From the NCBI GenBank assembly GCA_037385685.1, contig JARRMW010000014.1:1-31977 (forward strand): 31,977 nt of DNA, given 5' to 3'. The notes under the pieces were generated by a model. That model was not told the origin of the DNA. It searched no databases and worked only from the letters and a program-made list of their open reading frames with translations. Below are positions 22,657 through 30,967 of this stretch, piece by piece; within the stretch, counting starts at the first letter, position 1; each line of letters begins with the position of its first letter. Origin of the DNA: Sva-25 sp037385685. Its GTDB lineage: Bacteria > Pseudomonadota > Gammaproteobacteria > Chromatiales > Chromatiaceae. Made by a program: the position numbers and the translations under genes.

Positions 22657-24183
22657 TCATCCGGCTCGCAGGAAGACACCGCCGCGTCGAGGGTCGCCAG
22701 CACCATCGAAATCTGCTCCATCGAACAGCACCGTATGCGCTCCGCCGAAGAAGAGGTTCTTTTCGTCCCAGAGGTGATAGTCGGGAAAGGCGGCAATCAG
22801 GGTATCCACGGATTCCCGGGAAAAGCCGGGCTCGATGCTGATGCGCTTGCGCTCGTAATGAATGCGCGGGGCAGCAACGGCTTCCGCGACAGACATGCCA
22901 TAGTCGATCATGTTGCAGAGGGTCTGCAGGATAGCCGTGCGCAACCTGTTCGAGCCACCGGAACCGATCGCAATCAGGCGATTGTTGTCAAGCGCAAGAC
23001 TGGGCGCCATCATCGATGAGACGCGGACGTTTTCCTGCCAGCGGTGAAATCCGCCCGGGTTGAGGTCCTCCTCGCCGAGCATGTTGTTCAGCATGATGCC
23101 GGTGCCTGGCAACAGGTGGCCGCAGCCTTCGCCATTCGAGAGAGTCAGGGATGCTGCATTACCAGATGTATCGATCACACTGATATGTGTCGTGCCACGT
23201 GCTGTCACAGGATGATTGCGGATCACCTTCAGGTATTGTTGCAAGAGCGCCTCGTCCCACTCGCCCTCATGGACGCCGTGCCTGCTGCGTGCGTGGTTGG
23301 TCTGTTCCATGACCCGGGCAAGCGTGAGCAAGTGATCGCTGCTCCCGAAGCTGGCATCCATGGTTTCGCAAGCCGAAAGTAAATGCTGTGCGAACCGGAT
23401 GAGCATGCCGCCGGATGAGGGAGGCGGGTTGGAATAGATGCGCGTGCCACGGTAAGTGTGCTGCAGGGGCTGCCTGATTTCCGTCCGAAAACCATGCATA
23501 TCCTCTTCAGCAAGGTGGCCACCATCAAGACGGTTCTGTTCGACCAGCGTCTTCGCAATTTCTCCTTCGTAGAAGAGCCGGTCACCCTCAATGGCTAGAA
23601 TCTCCAGGGTGTCGGCCAGCTCGGGCTGGTGCAGCAGTTCTCCTTCAGCACAGAGACGGTTTTTCTCTCTGCCACGGCCATAGATCCTGCGTGCTTCCTC
23701 TGTTGCAACATAGATCGGCGCCACGATGCTGAAGATGTAGGCCTGCAATGCATTGGTCATGGCTCCGTCCCTGGCATAACCGATAGCCGGTTCCATGAGT
23801 CTTCGCATCGGGAGGGTGCCCAGTTGCCGGTGGATATCGAAGAGACCACGCACAGTGCCGGGTGTCGCCACAGAGCCCATGCCGATGTGGAACTCCTGCT
23901 GTGCGGTGCCGAAGTCGGCAATAATCGGGTGGAAACTGATCTGATCGACCGGGCGCTTGCGCTTTGGCGTCTGAACGAAAAAGTCGAACAGCCGCGTCTC
24001 GCCGGAGTCACGCCTGGCCAGCAGGAAACCGCCTCCACCAAGCGATGTCAGCACAGGCTCGACAACGCAGGCTGCACAGAGCGCTGCGAGGGCAGCGTCA
24101 AATGCATTGCCGCCGGCCTCGAGGATCAGTTTTGCAGCTTCCGCCGTTTTAGGGTGTCCTGCGGCTACAGCGCCTTTCATCAT
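22657..24183 (-). CDS. ggt: Gamma-glutamyltransferase family protein, cytoplasmic variant
   Basis: N-terminal-nucleophile hydrolase of the gamma-glutamyltranspeptidase family, 508 residues from ATG 24183 (TTG 24231 is a longer alternative). The precursor should self-cleave before Thr331 in RGTTHISV, giving large and small subunits. Other family motifs: GGNAFDAALAA, LGGGGFLL, NPPPSSGGML, NNMLGEEDLNPGGF and SSMMAPSLAL. Two oddities: there is no signal peptide, unlike the periplasmic E. coli enzyme, and the segment that in E. coli is YREMAP, with the Arg that grips the glutamyl carboxylate, here reads FFVQTPKRKR. Glutathione may therefore not be the substrate. No good ribosome site is seen before either start. 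Confidence 0.88.
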   Translation of the reverse strand: MMKGAVAAGHPKTAEAAKLILEAGGNAFDAALAALCAACVVEPVLTSLGGGGFLLARRDSGETRLFDFFVQTPKRKRPVDQISFHPIIADFGTAQQEFHIGMGSVATPGTVRGLFDIHRQLGTLPMRRLMEPAIGYARDGAMTNALQAYIFSIVAPIYVATEEARRIYGRGREKNRLCAEGELLHQPELADTLEILAIEGDRLFYEGEIAKTLVEQNRLDGGHLAEEDMHGFRTEIRQPLQHTYRGTRIYSNPPPSSGGMLIRFAQHLLSACETMDASFGSSDHLLTLARVMEQTNHARSRHGVHEGEWDEALLQQYLKVIRNHPVTARGTTHISVIDTSGNAASLTLSNGEGCGHLLPGTGIMLNNMLGEEDLNPGGFHRWQENVRVSSMMAPSLALDNNRLIAIGSGGSNRLRTAILQTLCNMIDYGMSVAEAVAAPRIHYERKRISIEPGFSRESVDTLIAAFPDYHLWDEKNLFFGGAHTVLFDGADFDGAGDPRRGGVFLRAG

Positions 24184-24481
24184 GTGGATCGATCGTATTC
24201 TTGTTCCTGAAACAGAGGGTGAATATAACAAAACCGGCAGTCATGCGTTTTCGCGCGGATATCACGGACTCTGCAAGGAAGGAATCTCCGGCAGCTTTTC
24301 TGTTATCTCTTCAGAGAGGTGCTATGTTTAGAAGCAAACCGGAGGAAAGGCCGGAACAGTTGATAGGCTTTTCGACAAGTGAAGTGGTTATCTTGTCAGT
24401 CCGGATTGGATCTTTTCCAGCGGCTCAGCGAGAGAGGTCTGAACATGTTCATACCACCGCAGGTTACACAGTCCTAACAAA
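24184..24481. other. Divergent intergenic region of 298 bases
   Basis: This lies between the gamma-glutamyltransferase and the tandem rhodanese gene. I find no well-spaced -35/-10 pair. The main feature is the open frame at 24324-24485, listed separately. The rhodanese ATG at 24482 has no evident Shine-Dalgarno of its own. Confidence 0.4.
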
Positions 24482-24485
24482 ATGA
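24324..24485 (+). CDS. Possible small protein coupled to the rhodanese gene
   Basis: An open frame of 53 residues starts at ATG 24324, preceded by AGAGAGG (24313-24319) at a plausible distance, and ends in a TGA that overlaps the rhodanese ATG in the ATGA arrangement typical of translational coupling. The peptide (MFRSKPEERPEQLIGF at its start) is basic at both ends with a short hydrophobic centre STSEVVILSVRIG and resembles nothing I know. The frame extends further upstream to 24243. The coupling is the main evidence; chance is quite possible, as ATGA overlaps are common in any frame. Confidence 0.25.
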   Translation: MFRSKPEERPEQLIGFSTSEVVILSVRIGSFPAAQRERSEHVHTTAGYTVLTK

Positions 24486-25324
24486 ACAGCCTTGTTTCAA
24501 CGACGTGGCTCCAGCAGCATCTGACAGATCCCGATCTCGTGGTGCTCGACTGCAGTGTTGTCACCGTCCAGCATGAGGACGGAAGCTTTCACAACGAGAG
24601 CGGCCGTGCCGAGTATGAGAAGGGCCACATTCCGGGTGCCGGCTTTGCCGATCTCAAGGGCGAACTCTGCGATCCGGAGAGTGATGTCGAATTTGCCATC
24701 CCGGAGCCTGCTGCTTTCTGCCAGGCCATGGAGCGTCTCGGTGTCGGTAACGACTCGCGTGTGGTTCTCTACGACAGTGTCCTGTCCGCCTGGGCCGCGA
24801 GAGTCTGGTGGATGCTGAGGTGGGTCGGCTTCGATCGGGCAGCGGTACTGGACGGGGGGTTCAGCGCCTGGACAGGGGAAGGGCGGCCAGTCTCCGGCGG
24901 CCCGTCCGGACGGAAACCGGCGCAATTGACGCCGGCAATCCGCCCCGGGCTCATCGCAGACAGGGATGAGGTCATGTTGGCAATCACAGATGACAAAATT
25001 ATGCTTGTCGACACCCTGCCTGCCGTTTACTACTGTGGAGAGGAGCAGATGTATGCAAGGCCCGGGCACATTCCCGGTGCAATCAATCTTTGCGGTACCG
25101 ATTATCTCGATGACTCCGGGCATTACAAGCCGCTCGAAGAGATCGAGGGTCTGCTTGACCTGGACCGCAATTGTCGCGCGATCACTTATTGCGGGGGCGG
25201 TATTCTCGCCTCTCTCAACGCCTTTGTCATGACCAGGCTCGGTTATCAGGACGTGGCAGTCTACACGGCATCCTTGCAGGAGTGGGCCTCGGACCCCGAC
25301 AATCCGATGTCCCTGTGCAGCTAG
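24482..25324 (+). CDS. sseA: Tandem-rhodanese sulfurtransferase
   Basis: Sulfurtransferase of the SseA/thiosulfate or 3-mercaptopyruvate type, 280 residues, two rhodanese domains. The N-terminal domain (about 1-145) has GHIPGAGFADL and VLDGGFSAW but no catalytic Cys, as usual. The C-terminal domain has RPGHIPGAINL and the active Cys237 in the loop CGGGILA. This loop differs from the CGSGVTA of E. coli SseA, so donor specificity cannot be read off. It has no signal peptide and is cytoplasmic. Confidence 0.92.
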   Translation: MNSLVSTTWLQQHLTDPDLVVLDCSVVTVQHEDGSFHNESGRAEYEKGHIPGAGFADLKGELCDPESDVEFAIPEPAAFCQAMERLGVGNDSRVVLYDSVLSAWAARVWWMLRWVGFDRAAVLDGGFSAWTGEGRPVSGGPSGRKPAQLTPAIRPGLIADRDEVMLAITDDKIMLVDTLPAVYYCGEEQMYARPGHIPGAINLCGTDYLDDSGHYKPLEEIEGLLDLDRNCRAITYCGGGILASLNAFVMTRLGYQDVAVYTASLQEWASDPDNPMSLCS

Positions 25325-25461
25325 TCAGCCAATGGCTTCGGGTCCTGTTGTACTTACGGGGGAGCGGTTCCATCAGTACAGTCGAATTTTCTGAAGTTCT
25401 CTTCGGCAACTATACTCAGTCGGGTCATGGCTCCAGTGGATAACTTGGCTGGAATGAGGAG

Positions 25462-25665
25462 ATGGTCGAACTGAAACCTGACTCCGGTCTCACGCAACTT
25501 TACGAAAAATACAGGAAGCTTTCGACAAGCAAGAAAGTCATCCTGATCGTATTCCTGATCTGGCTTGCCCAGGCCTTGCCGAAATGGACAGCCGCCATCG
25601 GCGCTGATGATGAGCTGTCGGCCGATATCATGCGGATTTTTATCACGCCGCGTTCCGATTATTGA
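25462..25665 (+). CDS. Small single-span membrane protein, unknown
   Basis: Protein of 67 residues with a basic N-terminal amphipathic stretch (YEKYRKLSTSKK), one hydrophobic segment VILIVFLIWLAQALPKW and a short acidic tail. It is preceded by GAGGAG directly at the ATG and by a TATACT (25411-25416) that could be a -10 box with a poor -35. It is convergent with the CNNM-type gene, with 14 bases between the stops. No family recognised; coding is supported by the ribosome site and protein-like composition. Confidence 0.62.
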   Translation: MVELKPDSGLTQLYEKYRKLSTSKKVILIVFLIWLAQALPKWTAAIGADDELSADIMRIFITPRSDY

Positions 25666-25679
25666 GTGCCTGTCCGGCC

Positions 25680-26708
25680 TTAGCGCGCAGGCAGCGCTCC
25701 CTGTAAGAGCCGGCCGAGAATATCGCTTCCCGTCACGATGCGTGGCTGTTCATCCCACAGCAGGATGACATCCGGGTGAATAATTTTTTCCTCACCATTC
25801 TTCTTGAAATGCAGCTTGCTGATGACTTCGCCAAGCAGTTTTTTTCTGTCGCGGATGATGACAGGCTGGTGGCAAAAGCGGCGAGGATCAATGTTCTGTC
25901 GGGTTCTTGCCATTTCGCGCAGCAGGGTGCTGAAATCCAGCACGAGGCGAGGTTGCCCGTAATCATCGGTGAGGACAATCCAGCGTTTGCCTGACTTGCC
26001 CAGGCGCCTCAGTAACGGGTCATCAATGACAGCCGATGTGTCCGGAAACAGCGGCATACTTCGCTTGAAGGGGATGCTGATGATGCTGTCGGGATCCAGC
26101 GCTACGCCTTCGTCCCCGGCCGGAAGGTCGTCAAGCGTGAAGAAGTTCAGTGCGCCAACGGACTCAAGCCGCGCCAGTTCCGTGTCATCAGCGTCCATGT
26201 GCTGTCGGATGGTCTCCTTCATCTCTTCTTCCGCCAGGTAGCGAACCACTTCCTTGCCAAGCCACTTGTCCAGAATCCAAGCAGAGGGGATGACCAAGGG
26301 CGTCAGGAGGAGACGGTAGAAATGAATCATCGGAGCGAAGAAGGCAGCAATACGCAGCGCGCGGCGTGAAAACCAGGCCTGCGGTACGATCTCACCAAAG
26401 ATCGTGATAACGAACGTCGAGAAGAGAAAGGCCCCGGCGCCTGTCAGTACCGAGTCGGAAAGCAGTGTCAGCAATACATTGACCGAGACATTCGCCCACA
26501 GGATAGTGGCCAGTGTGCGGTTCGATTCGCGCCGCATCGCCAGCACCTTCTCCGCATAGGGATTTCCGTCGGCCACCTCAACCTCGAGGTTGAGTCGCGA
26601 GAGACTGAAGACGGCAAGATTCAACCCTGAAAGCGTGCCTGCCTGGATGATACAAAGCAGCATGCCAACCCATGTCAGCAGTTGCAGCGATAGGATGGAG
26701 TCGGCCAT
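25680..26708 (-). CDS. CNNM/CBS-domain membrane protein (CorB/HlyC-CorC type)
   Basis: Protein of 342 residues with an N-terminal CNNM (DUF21) membrane domain (about 1-150; helices LLTWVGMLLCIIQAGTLSGL, TLATILWANVSVNVLLTLL and AGAFLFSTFVITIFGEIVPQAW) containing the conserved FGEIVPQ motif. A linker and a CBS-pair-like cytosolic region (about 200-335) follow. The C-terminal CorC_HlyC transporter-associated domain seems to be missing, so it is on the short side. Family members take part in magnesium or other divalent cation efflux or homeostasis. It is divergent from the LOG-family gene. Confidence 0.88.
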   Translation of the reverse strand: MADSILSLQLLTWVGMLLCIIQAGTLSGLNLAVFSLSRLNLEVEVADGNPYAEKVLAMRRESNRTLATILWANVSVNVLLTLLSDSVLTGAGAFLFSTFVITIFGEIVPQAWFSRRALRIAAFFAPMIHFYRLLLTPLVIPSAWILDKWLGKEVVRYLAEEEMKETIRQHMDADDTELARLESVGALNFFTLDDLPAGDEGVALDPDSIISIPFKRSMPLFPDTSAVIDDPLLRRLGKSGKRWIVLTDDYGQPRLVLDFSTLLREMARTRQNIDPRRFCHQPVIIRDRKKLLGEVISKLHFKKNGEEKIIHPDVILLWDEQPRIVTGSDILGRLLQGALPAR

Positions 26709-26792
26709 GAATAGATCCCGGTGTTCGCGTCAGTCTGGCATGCAATCATACATTGCATCAGCAGGGCAAAAGGTGATTTGCGATCCCCGTGT

Positions 26793-26821
26793 TTTACTGC
26801 AGTCCATCTGGCGGGTATAGA
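26793..26821 (+). promoter_or_regulatory. Candidate promoter of the LOG-family gene
   Basis: TTTACT (26793-26798) and TATAGA (26816-26821) are exactly 17 bases apart, a sigma70-like pair, about 50 bases before the gene start. No other pair of similar quality is visible in this divergent spacer. Confidence 0.5.
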
Positions 26822-26874
26822 GTCACCGCTGGGGACAGTGTCTCACCAGGCAGCTGCCATAACCGGAGAAGATA

Positions 26875-27762
26875 ATGAGTGAATCAAGTATCAAGAAGAG
26901 TGCCTTTCCCTCGGCAGGCGAGGATGCGACCACGGCCCTGAAAGTTGAGAAGACTCCGCAGACGGCCTCGGACTCCTACCGCCTGGCCTACACGGATGAT
27001 GATTTCATGATGCGTGACGAGCTGCGTCCGGTCCGCCTGCAGCTTGAATTGCTGAAGCCGGAACTTGTCCAGCAGGATCACGGAATAGAGGCGACAGTCG
27101 TGGTATTTGGCAGTTCGCGGCTCGTGGACGCAGCGACTGCCGAAAGCAAGCTGGAAGATGCCAGGCATAAACTTGCAGGGGACCCTGATAATGCCCAGCT
27201 CTTGCAACGTGTCGAGGCTGCAGAACGGCGGCTTGAAAACGCTGTTTACTACGAAGAGGCACGCCGTCTCGGGACGCTGATCACGGAACAGTCATCCGCT
27301 ATCGGTACAGAACGGCTCTACGTCGTCACAGGCGGTGGCCCGGGCATCATGGAGGCTGCAAACAGGGGAGCGTCAGACTCTGGTGGCAAGAGCATCGGAC
27401 TGAATATCGTGTTGCCGATGGAACAGTGCCCGAACCCCTGGATCACACCGGAGCTGACATTTCAGTTCCACTACTTTGCCATCCGCAAGATGCATTTCCT
27501 GCTGCGTGCACGTGCGCTTGTCGCCTTTCCCGGCGGTTTTGGCACCATGGACGAGCTTTTCGAGACCCTGACGCTGATTCAGACCGGCAAGATCAAGCCT
27601 GTTCCTGTTTTGCTATTTGGACATGATCACTGGACAAGGGCGATCGATTTTGACTGGCTCGTCGAGCAGGGGATGATTACCGGAGGGGATCTGAGCCTGT
27701 TTCGCTTCGTCGAGTCGGCCGAAGAGGCATGGCAGGAAATCCTTGCCTTCTACAACAGCTGA
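26875..27762 (+). CDS. LOG-family protein (possible nucleotide 5'-monophosphate nucleosidase)
   Basis: Protein of 295 residues with the Rossmann-like LOG/TIGR00730 domain (about 140-290): VVTGGGPGIMEAANRGA binds the phosphate and PGGFGTMDELFETLTLIQTG carries the catalytic Arg/Glu region that gave the family its old 'lysine decarboxylase' name. Members hydrolyse nucleoside monophosphates to base and ribose phosphate, or make cytokinins in plants. The N-terminal 80-130 residues, with a charged helical insertion (ESKLEDARHKL), are typical of the longer bacterial subgroup. GGAGAA (26865-26870) fixes ATG 26875. Confidence 0.9.
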   Translation: MSESSIKKSAFPSAGEDATTALKVEKTPQTASDSYRLAYTDDDFMMRDELRPVRLQLELLKPELVQQDHGIEATVVVFGSSRLVDAATAESKLEDARHKLAGDPDNAQLLQRVEAAERRLENAVYYEEARRLGTLITEQSSAIGTERLYVVTGGGPGIMEAANRGASDSGGKSIGLNIVLPMEQCPNPWITPELTFQFHYFAIRKMHFLLRARALVAFPGGFGTMDELFETLTLIQTGKIKPVPVLLFGHDHWTRAIDFDWLVEQGMITGGDLSLFRFVESAEEAWQEILAFYNS

Positions 27763-27886
27763 TCCATACGGCCCGCTCTGCTCCAGTTTACTCGTACCTG
27801 GACAGGGTTACCTGCATCCCTGCTGAGACCAGATGAAGAGAGACTGTCCCTCAACTGCAGTTATCGGCCAGCCACTAGCCAGCAGT

Positions 27887-27915
27887 TTGCAGAGTGGACA
27901 GCGAACGGATACATT
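27887..27915 (+). promoter_or_regulatory. Candidate promoter of the exported-protein/hydrolase pair
   Basis: TTGCAG (27887-27892) and TACATT (27910-27915) are separated by 17 bases and lie about 40 bases before ATG 27957. The -10 hexamer is identical to that of the hox promoter. Confidence 0.5.
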
Positions 27916-27956
27916 CGAACTTCATCGAAAATCGGGGCAGGGCGGGCCATCGAAGT

Positions 27957-28349
27957 ATGATAAAGACAGTGCACCTCTTGCTCCTTGTTGCTCTTGCCTG
28001 CATGGCCCATCCGGCTGCTGCTGTCTCCGACGAACCGCCCGAATGTGAGCAACAGACGGACATGCAGCTTCCCTGTCCTGAAGTCTATGCCGCGCATTTC
28101 ATGCAGGCTGTCGAACACGACAGTCTGATTGTCATGGGGAGGCGGGTGGACAGTGCTGTCTTGCGGCCCATGCGGGTCGAGTATGTTTTTTCAATGGATC
28201 AGGGCCCTCCTGTTGTGCAGGTCTACGCTGTTCTCAAGCTTCCTTTGGAACTCGAAGAGCTGCCCGGTTGCGAGGTCAGCGGCGTGACGGCCGTGATGGC
28301 ATTCGATGGCACTATCGTCGAGGTGCAGGCACATATCGATACTTTCTAG
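27957..28349 (+). CDS. Exported protein of unknown function
   Basis: Protein of 130 residues with a signal peptide (MIKTVHLLLLVALACMAHPAAA, cleavage near residue 22). The mature part has cysteines at ECEQQ, PCPEV and GCEVSG and alternating beta-like stretches; no family recognised. The open frame begins at 27894, but the predicted -10 lies just before that point and the signal peptide begins at ATG 27957. The next gene, a hydrolase, follows after 24 bases and is probably in the same operon. Confidence 0.7.
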   Translation: MIKTVHLLLLVALACMAHPAAAVSDEPPECEQQTDMQLPCPEVYAAHFMQAVEHDSLIVMGRRVDSAVLRPMRVEYVFSMDQGPPVVQVYAVLKLPLELEELPGCEVSGVTAVMAFDGTIVEVQAHIDTF

Positions 28350-28373
28350 GCCAGAAGAGGTGGTCGGAACATC

Positions 28374-29147
28374 ATGAGAAACAGCTGCTCTCTCCTGTGG
28401 GCCCTGACCCTGCTCCTGGCCTGCCAGACAGGAATCGCCGGACCGGAATCGACACGGGAGCAGGCGAGCGACAGGGAGGTCGTGGTTCTTCTGCATGGCC
28501 TCGGTCGCAACAACATGGCAATGTGGCTATTGGCGCACCGTCTGGAGACTGCCGGTTTTCATGTCGAACGTATCGGTTACGGCTCATTGAATGCGTCACC
28601 CCGGGAAATTCTCGAGGAGGTCAGCAGTCAGATCGACGATTGTTGCTCCAGTCACTACAAGACCGTGCACTATGTCGGCCATTCGCTCGGCGGACTCCTG
28701 ATCCGCGCCTATCTGCAGGAGCGCAGGCCGGACAACCTCGGGCGCGTCGTGCTCATGGGGACGCCAAACCAGGGCACGCCGATTGTTGACCGTTTTCGTG
28801 ACCACTGGTGGATGAAGCTGCTCGGTCCCACGGCGAATGCGCTTGGCACCGATGGCGAGAGTTTTCCGAGTTCCCTCGAGCCACCCTGGTACCCGGTCGG
28901 CGTCATTGCAGGTGTGGCGAAGTGGGGTTACAACGAACCCTGGTTGCCGGGTGCCGATGACGGACTGGTGACGGTCGAGGCGACCAAGCTCGAGGGTATG
29001 TCCGATTTCATTGTCATCAGGACAGGACACGCATTCATGCGATATGATCCGGAGGTCGCAAGGCAGGCCATCCGTTTTCTGAACGAAGGACGCTTTGCGC
29101 GAGAACAGGAAACGGCCCCCACTTATCCCGCAGTTCAAGTTCACTAG
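28374..29147 (+). CDS. Exported alpha/beta hydrolase (lipase/PGAP1-like)
   Basis: Hydrolase of 257 residues with the oxyanion motif VVVLLHGLGRNNMAMW, nucleophile elbow GHSLGG (S104), MGTPNQGTP as in lactonizing lipases, acid candidate in GADDGLV and His in GHAFM. The N-terminus is hydrophobic with a possible lipobox at LLLAC17, so it may be a lipoprotein; simple secretion is the alternative. Substrate (ester or lipid) is not deducible. GAGGTGG precedes ATG 28374. Its TAG stop is shared in the palindrome CTAG with the stop of the opposite gene. Confidence 0.88.
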   Translation: MRNSCSLLWALTLLLACQTGIAGPESTREQASDREVVVLLHGLGRNNMAMWLLAHRLETAGFHVERIGYGSLNASPREILEEVSSQIDDCCSSHYKTVHYVGHSLGGLLIRAYLQERRPDNLGRVVLMGTPNQGTPIVDRFRDHWWMKLLGPTANALGTDGESFPSSLEPPWYPVGVIAGVAKWGYNEPWLPGADDGLVTVEATKLEGMSDFIVIRTGHAFMRYDPEVARQAIRFLNEGRFAREQETAPTYPAVQVH

Positions 29148-29959
29148 GCGCCCGGGTACTTTTCCTGCAGCATTCCCAGCTTTAATGCAGCCGCATTTTG
29201 CCGCCAGAAATTGCGAGCCAGTTTCTCCAGCGGTATGCCGAGTTGCATGCCAAGCTTCCGGGCATTCCCGAAGAGATGTTTTGGTGCAGGCCTTGGCAGT
29301 GCATTGTTGAAACAGCAGGCGATCTGGTTGCCACCCGGGATGTGAAGGTGCAGGACACGATCACCGAAGGCCTGGTCTGTTGCTTCGCGAGCGAGGTCGG
29401 CCTCCTGTTGCGTGCCGCACCACTGGTTGATCAGCAGCACCCCGTTCTCCGACAGCTGCTCGCGGCAGCGAGCGAGAAATCCACCCCTTTGCTGGGCAGC
29501 GTGTACTCCCTCTGCGAGGTAGAGGTCGACAAGGATCAGGTCATGGATTACATCGTGCCGCTCGATGAATCGCTCGGCATCGTCACAATGCAGCTGCAGT
29601 TTTCGATCCGGGGCCAGGGCAAAAAACTCCTGTGCAATGCGTATGATGCCCATGCGGCAATCAACAGCCTCGATTTTCATGCCCGGACGAACATGACGCA
29701 ACGCATGCACGAGCGTACCACCGCCCAGCCCGAGTAACAGCGCGGAGCGTACGTCCTCCTTCAGCAGCAGCCCGAGCATCATGCCCTGTGTATACGCATG
29801 TTCAAGTTGCCAGGGGCGCGCCGGGTTGAAGCAACTCTGTTCGACCCTGTTGCCAAATGTCAGATACCGCTTGCCATCACGCTCGTAGACGCAGATTTTC
29901 CCCAGGTCGTCTTCTTCTAGATGAATCAGCTCACCGGCATGCTGCACGCTTTCTGTCAT
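29144..29959 (-). CDS. Spermidine-synthase-like protein
   Basis: Protein of 271 residues with the Rossmann fold of the spermidine/spermine synthase superfamily: ALLLGLGGGTLVHALRH (about 73-89), IEAVDCRMGIIRIAQEFF, HCDDAERFI and the acidic motif LILVDLYLAEG. The active-site Asp environment of true polyamine synthases is only partly kept, so it may be a non-canonical aminopropyltransferase or a methyltransferase-like protein. It lies 43 bases downstream of the exported rhodanese gene on the same strand. It ends tail to tail with the hydrolase gene with a 4-base overlap. Confidence 0.85.
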   Translation of the reverse strand: MTESVQHAGELIHLEEDDLGKICVYERDGKRYLTFGNRVEQSCFNPARPWQLEHAYTQGMMLGLLLKEDVRSALLLGLGGGTLVHALRHVRPGMKIEAVDCRMGIIRIAQEFFALAPDRKLQLHCDDAERFIERHDVIHDLILVDLYLAEGVHAAQQRGGFLARCREQLSENGVLLINQWCGTQQEADLAREATDQAFGDRVLHLHIPGGNQIACCFNNALPRPAPKHLFGNARKLGMQLGIPLEKLARNFWRQNAAALKLGMLQEKYPGA

Positions 29960-30002
29960 GTGGCGATGACGCCTGATTGCCGCTTGTCGTGATCCAAGGC
30001 CG

Positions 30003-30641
30003 TCAGGGCTCGACGACCGTCAGACCGAAACTTTCCCAGGATTGCATGCCACCGCGGTAGTACTTGATCCTGCTGGCGGGATAGCCGGCGCGCAACAGAC
30101 GCTTGATTGCCGTGGGAGACTGCCCGCACCAGGGGCCGTTACAGTACATCACCAGTGTCTTTGCATCCCGGAAGTTCCACACTGGATCACCGGGTGTCAC
30201 ATCGAACTGCTTCTGCATGACCATCGCCATCTTCTCTTCCTTGAGGTCCCTGTAGGGAATATTGATTGCCAGCGGGATCATGCCTCGCCTTGTGCTGCCA
30301 GGCATGCGGGAATCGATAATCAGGATATTCTCTTCTCCCGCATCAAGGCGCCGGATATAGTCAAGCATCTCGAGTTCACCAATCGTCTCGACCGCATGCG
30401 GGCTGAAAGGATTCATCGGCTGGATGCGGCCTCTCCAGGTAGAGCGATAGAATTCCGTGATCTGGTTGGTGCGGTCCTGATTGCGCCTGATTTCGAGCTT
30501 CTCTCCCTTGTGGGTGACAGTGAGGCTGAAAAGGTCCCGCGTCAACATGACGCGTTTGCCGCCACTCTCCTCATCATCGGCGATGAGCGGGCTGTATGGA
30601 ACGCAGGCGATCAGTAGCAGAATGAGTAATTTTTGAAGCAT
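30003..30641 (-). CDS. Exported rhodanese-domain protein
   Basis: Protein of 212 residues with a signal peptide (MLQKLLILLLIACVPYSPLIA, cleavage near 21). An N-terminal region of about 70 residues (RVMLTRDLFSLTVTHKG) precedes one rhodanese domain (about 85-212) with IIDSRMPGS, IPLAINIPY, the cysteine loop YCNGPWCGQSPTAI and YYRGGMQSWESFGL. Two cysteines in the loop could allow a redox role as well as persulfide transfer. The partner is unknown; related proteins are common in bacteria with periplasmic sulfur or cytochrome chemistry. It is divergent from the EF-G gene. Confidence 0.87.
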   Translation of the reverse strand: MLQKLLILLLIACVPYSPLIADDEESGGKRVMLTRDLFSLTVTHKGEKLEIRRNQDRTNQITEFYRSTWRGRIQPMNPFSPHAVETIGELEMLDYIRRLDAGEENILIIDSRMPGSTRRGMIPLAINIPYRDLKEEKMAMVMQKQFDVTPGDPVWNFRDAKTLVMYCNGPWCGQSPTAIKRLLRAGYPASRIKYYRGGMQSWESFGLTVVEP

Positions 30642-30967
30642 GGTTCTAACGGCGGTTCTGGGGTTCCCGGGAGATCATCGCACTGCTTGCCGGCTGCTTC
30701 AAACCGTCCCGGCCGGGTTCCTCTCCTGACCGAACGCCGGCCTGCATGGCGGCTTTGATCCCAACGCCTTGTTTTATAAATGGATTTCAGGGGTATTCAA
30801 TGCTTATGTGCGGGGGTCAGGCAAAACGCGTGTCTGCTTGTGGGCCGCGCAGCTTTTTCCACATTTCATCAGAGTTTTCGGTACAATAGCGCGTTTTTTC
30901 AGGCTGGGCGTTTCCGGGAAGAGGGATCGACGGCGGAATTTTTCAATTTCTCTGACAGAGTGCAACC
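30642..30967. other. Divergent intergenic region of 326 bases upstream of EF-G
   Basis: It contains the EF-G promoter candidate near 30882, and a TATAAA (30775-30780) with a TTGATC only 14 bases upstream of it, which is too close for a normal promoter. Overlapping short open frames at 30769-30975 cross the promoter region and EF-G start and have no protein-like features. No hairpin or RNA gene is evident. Confidence 0.5.
30882..30894 (+). promoter_or_regulatory. fusA: Candidate -10 and GC-rich discriminator of the EF-G gene
   Basis: TACAAT (30882-30887) is followed at once by AGCGCG. A GC-rich stretch between -10 and start site is characteristic of growth-rate and stringently controlled promoters of translation genes. 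The -35 is poor at normal spacing. The message would have a leader of about 70 bases. The ribosome site before ATG 30968 is weak. Confidence 0.45.
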
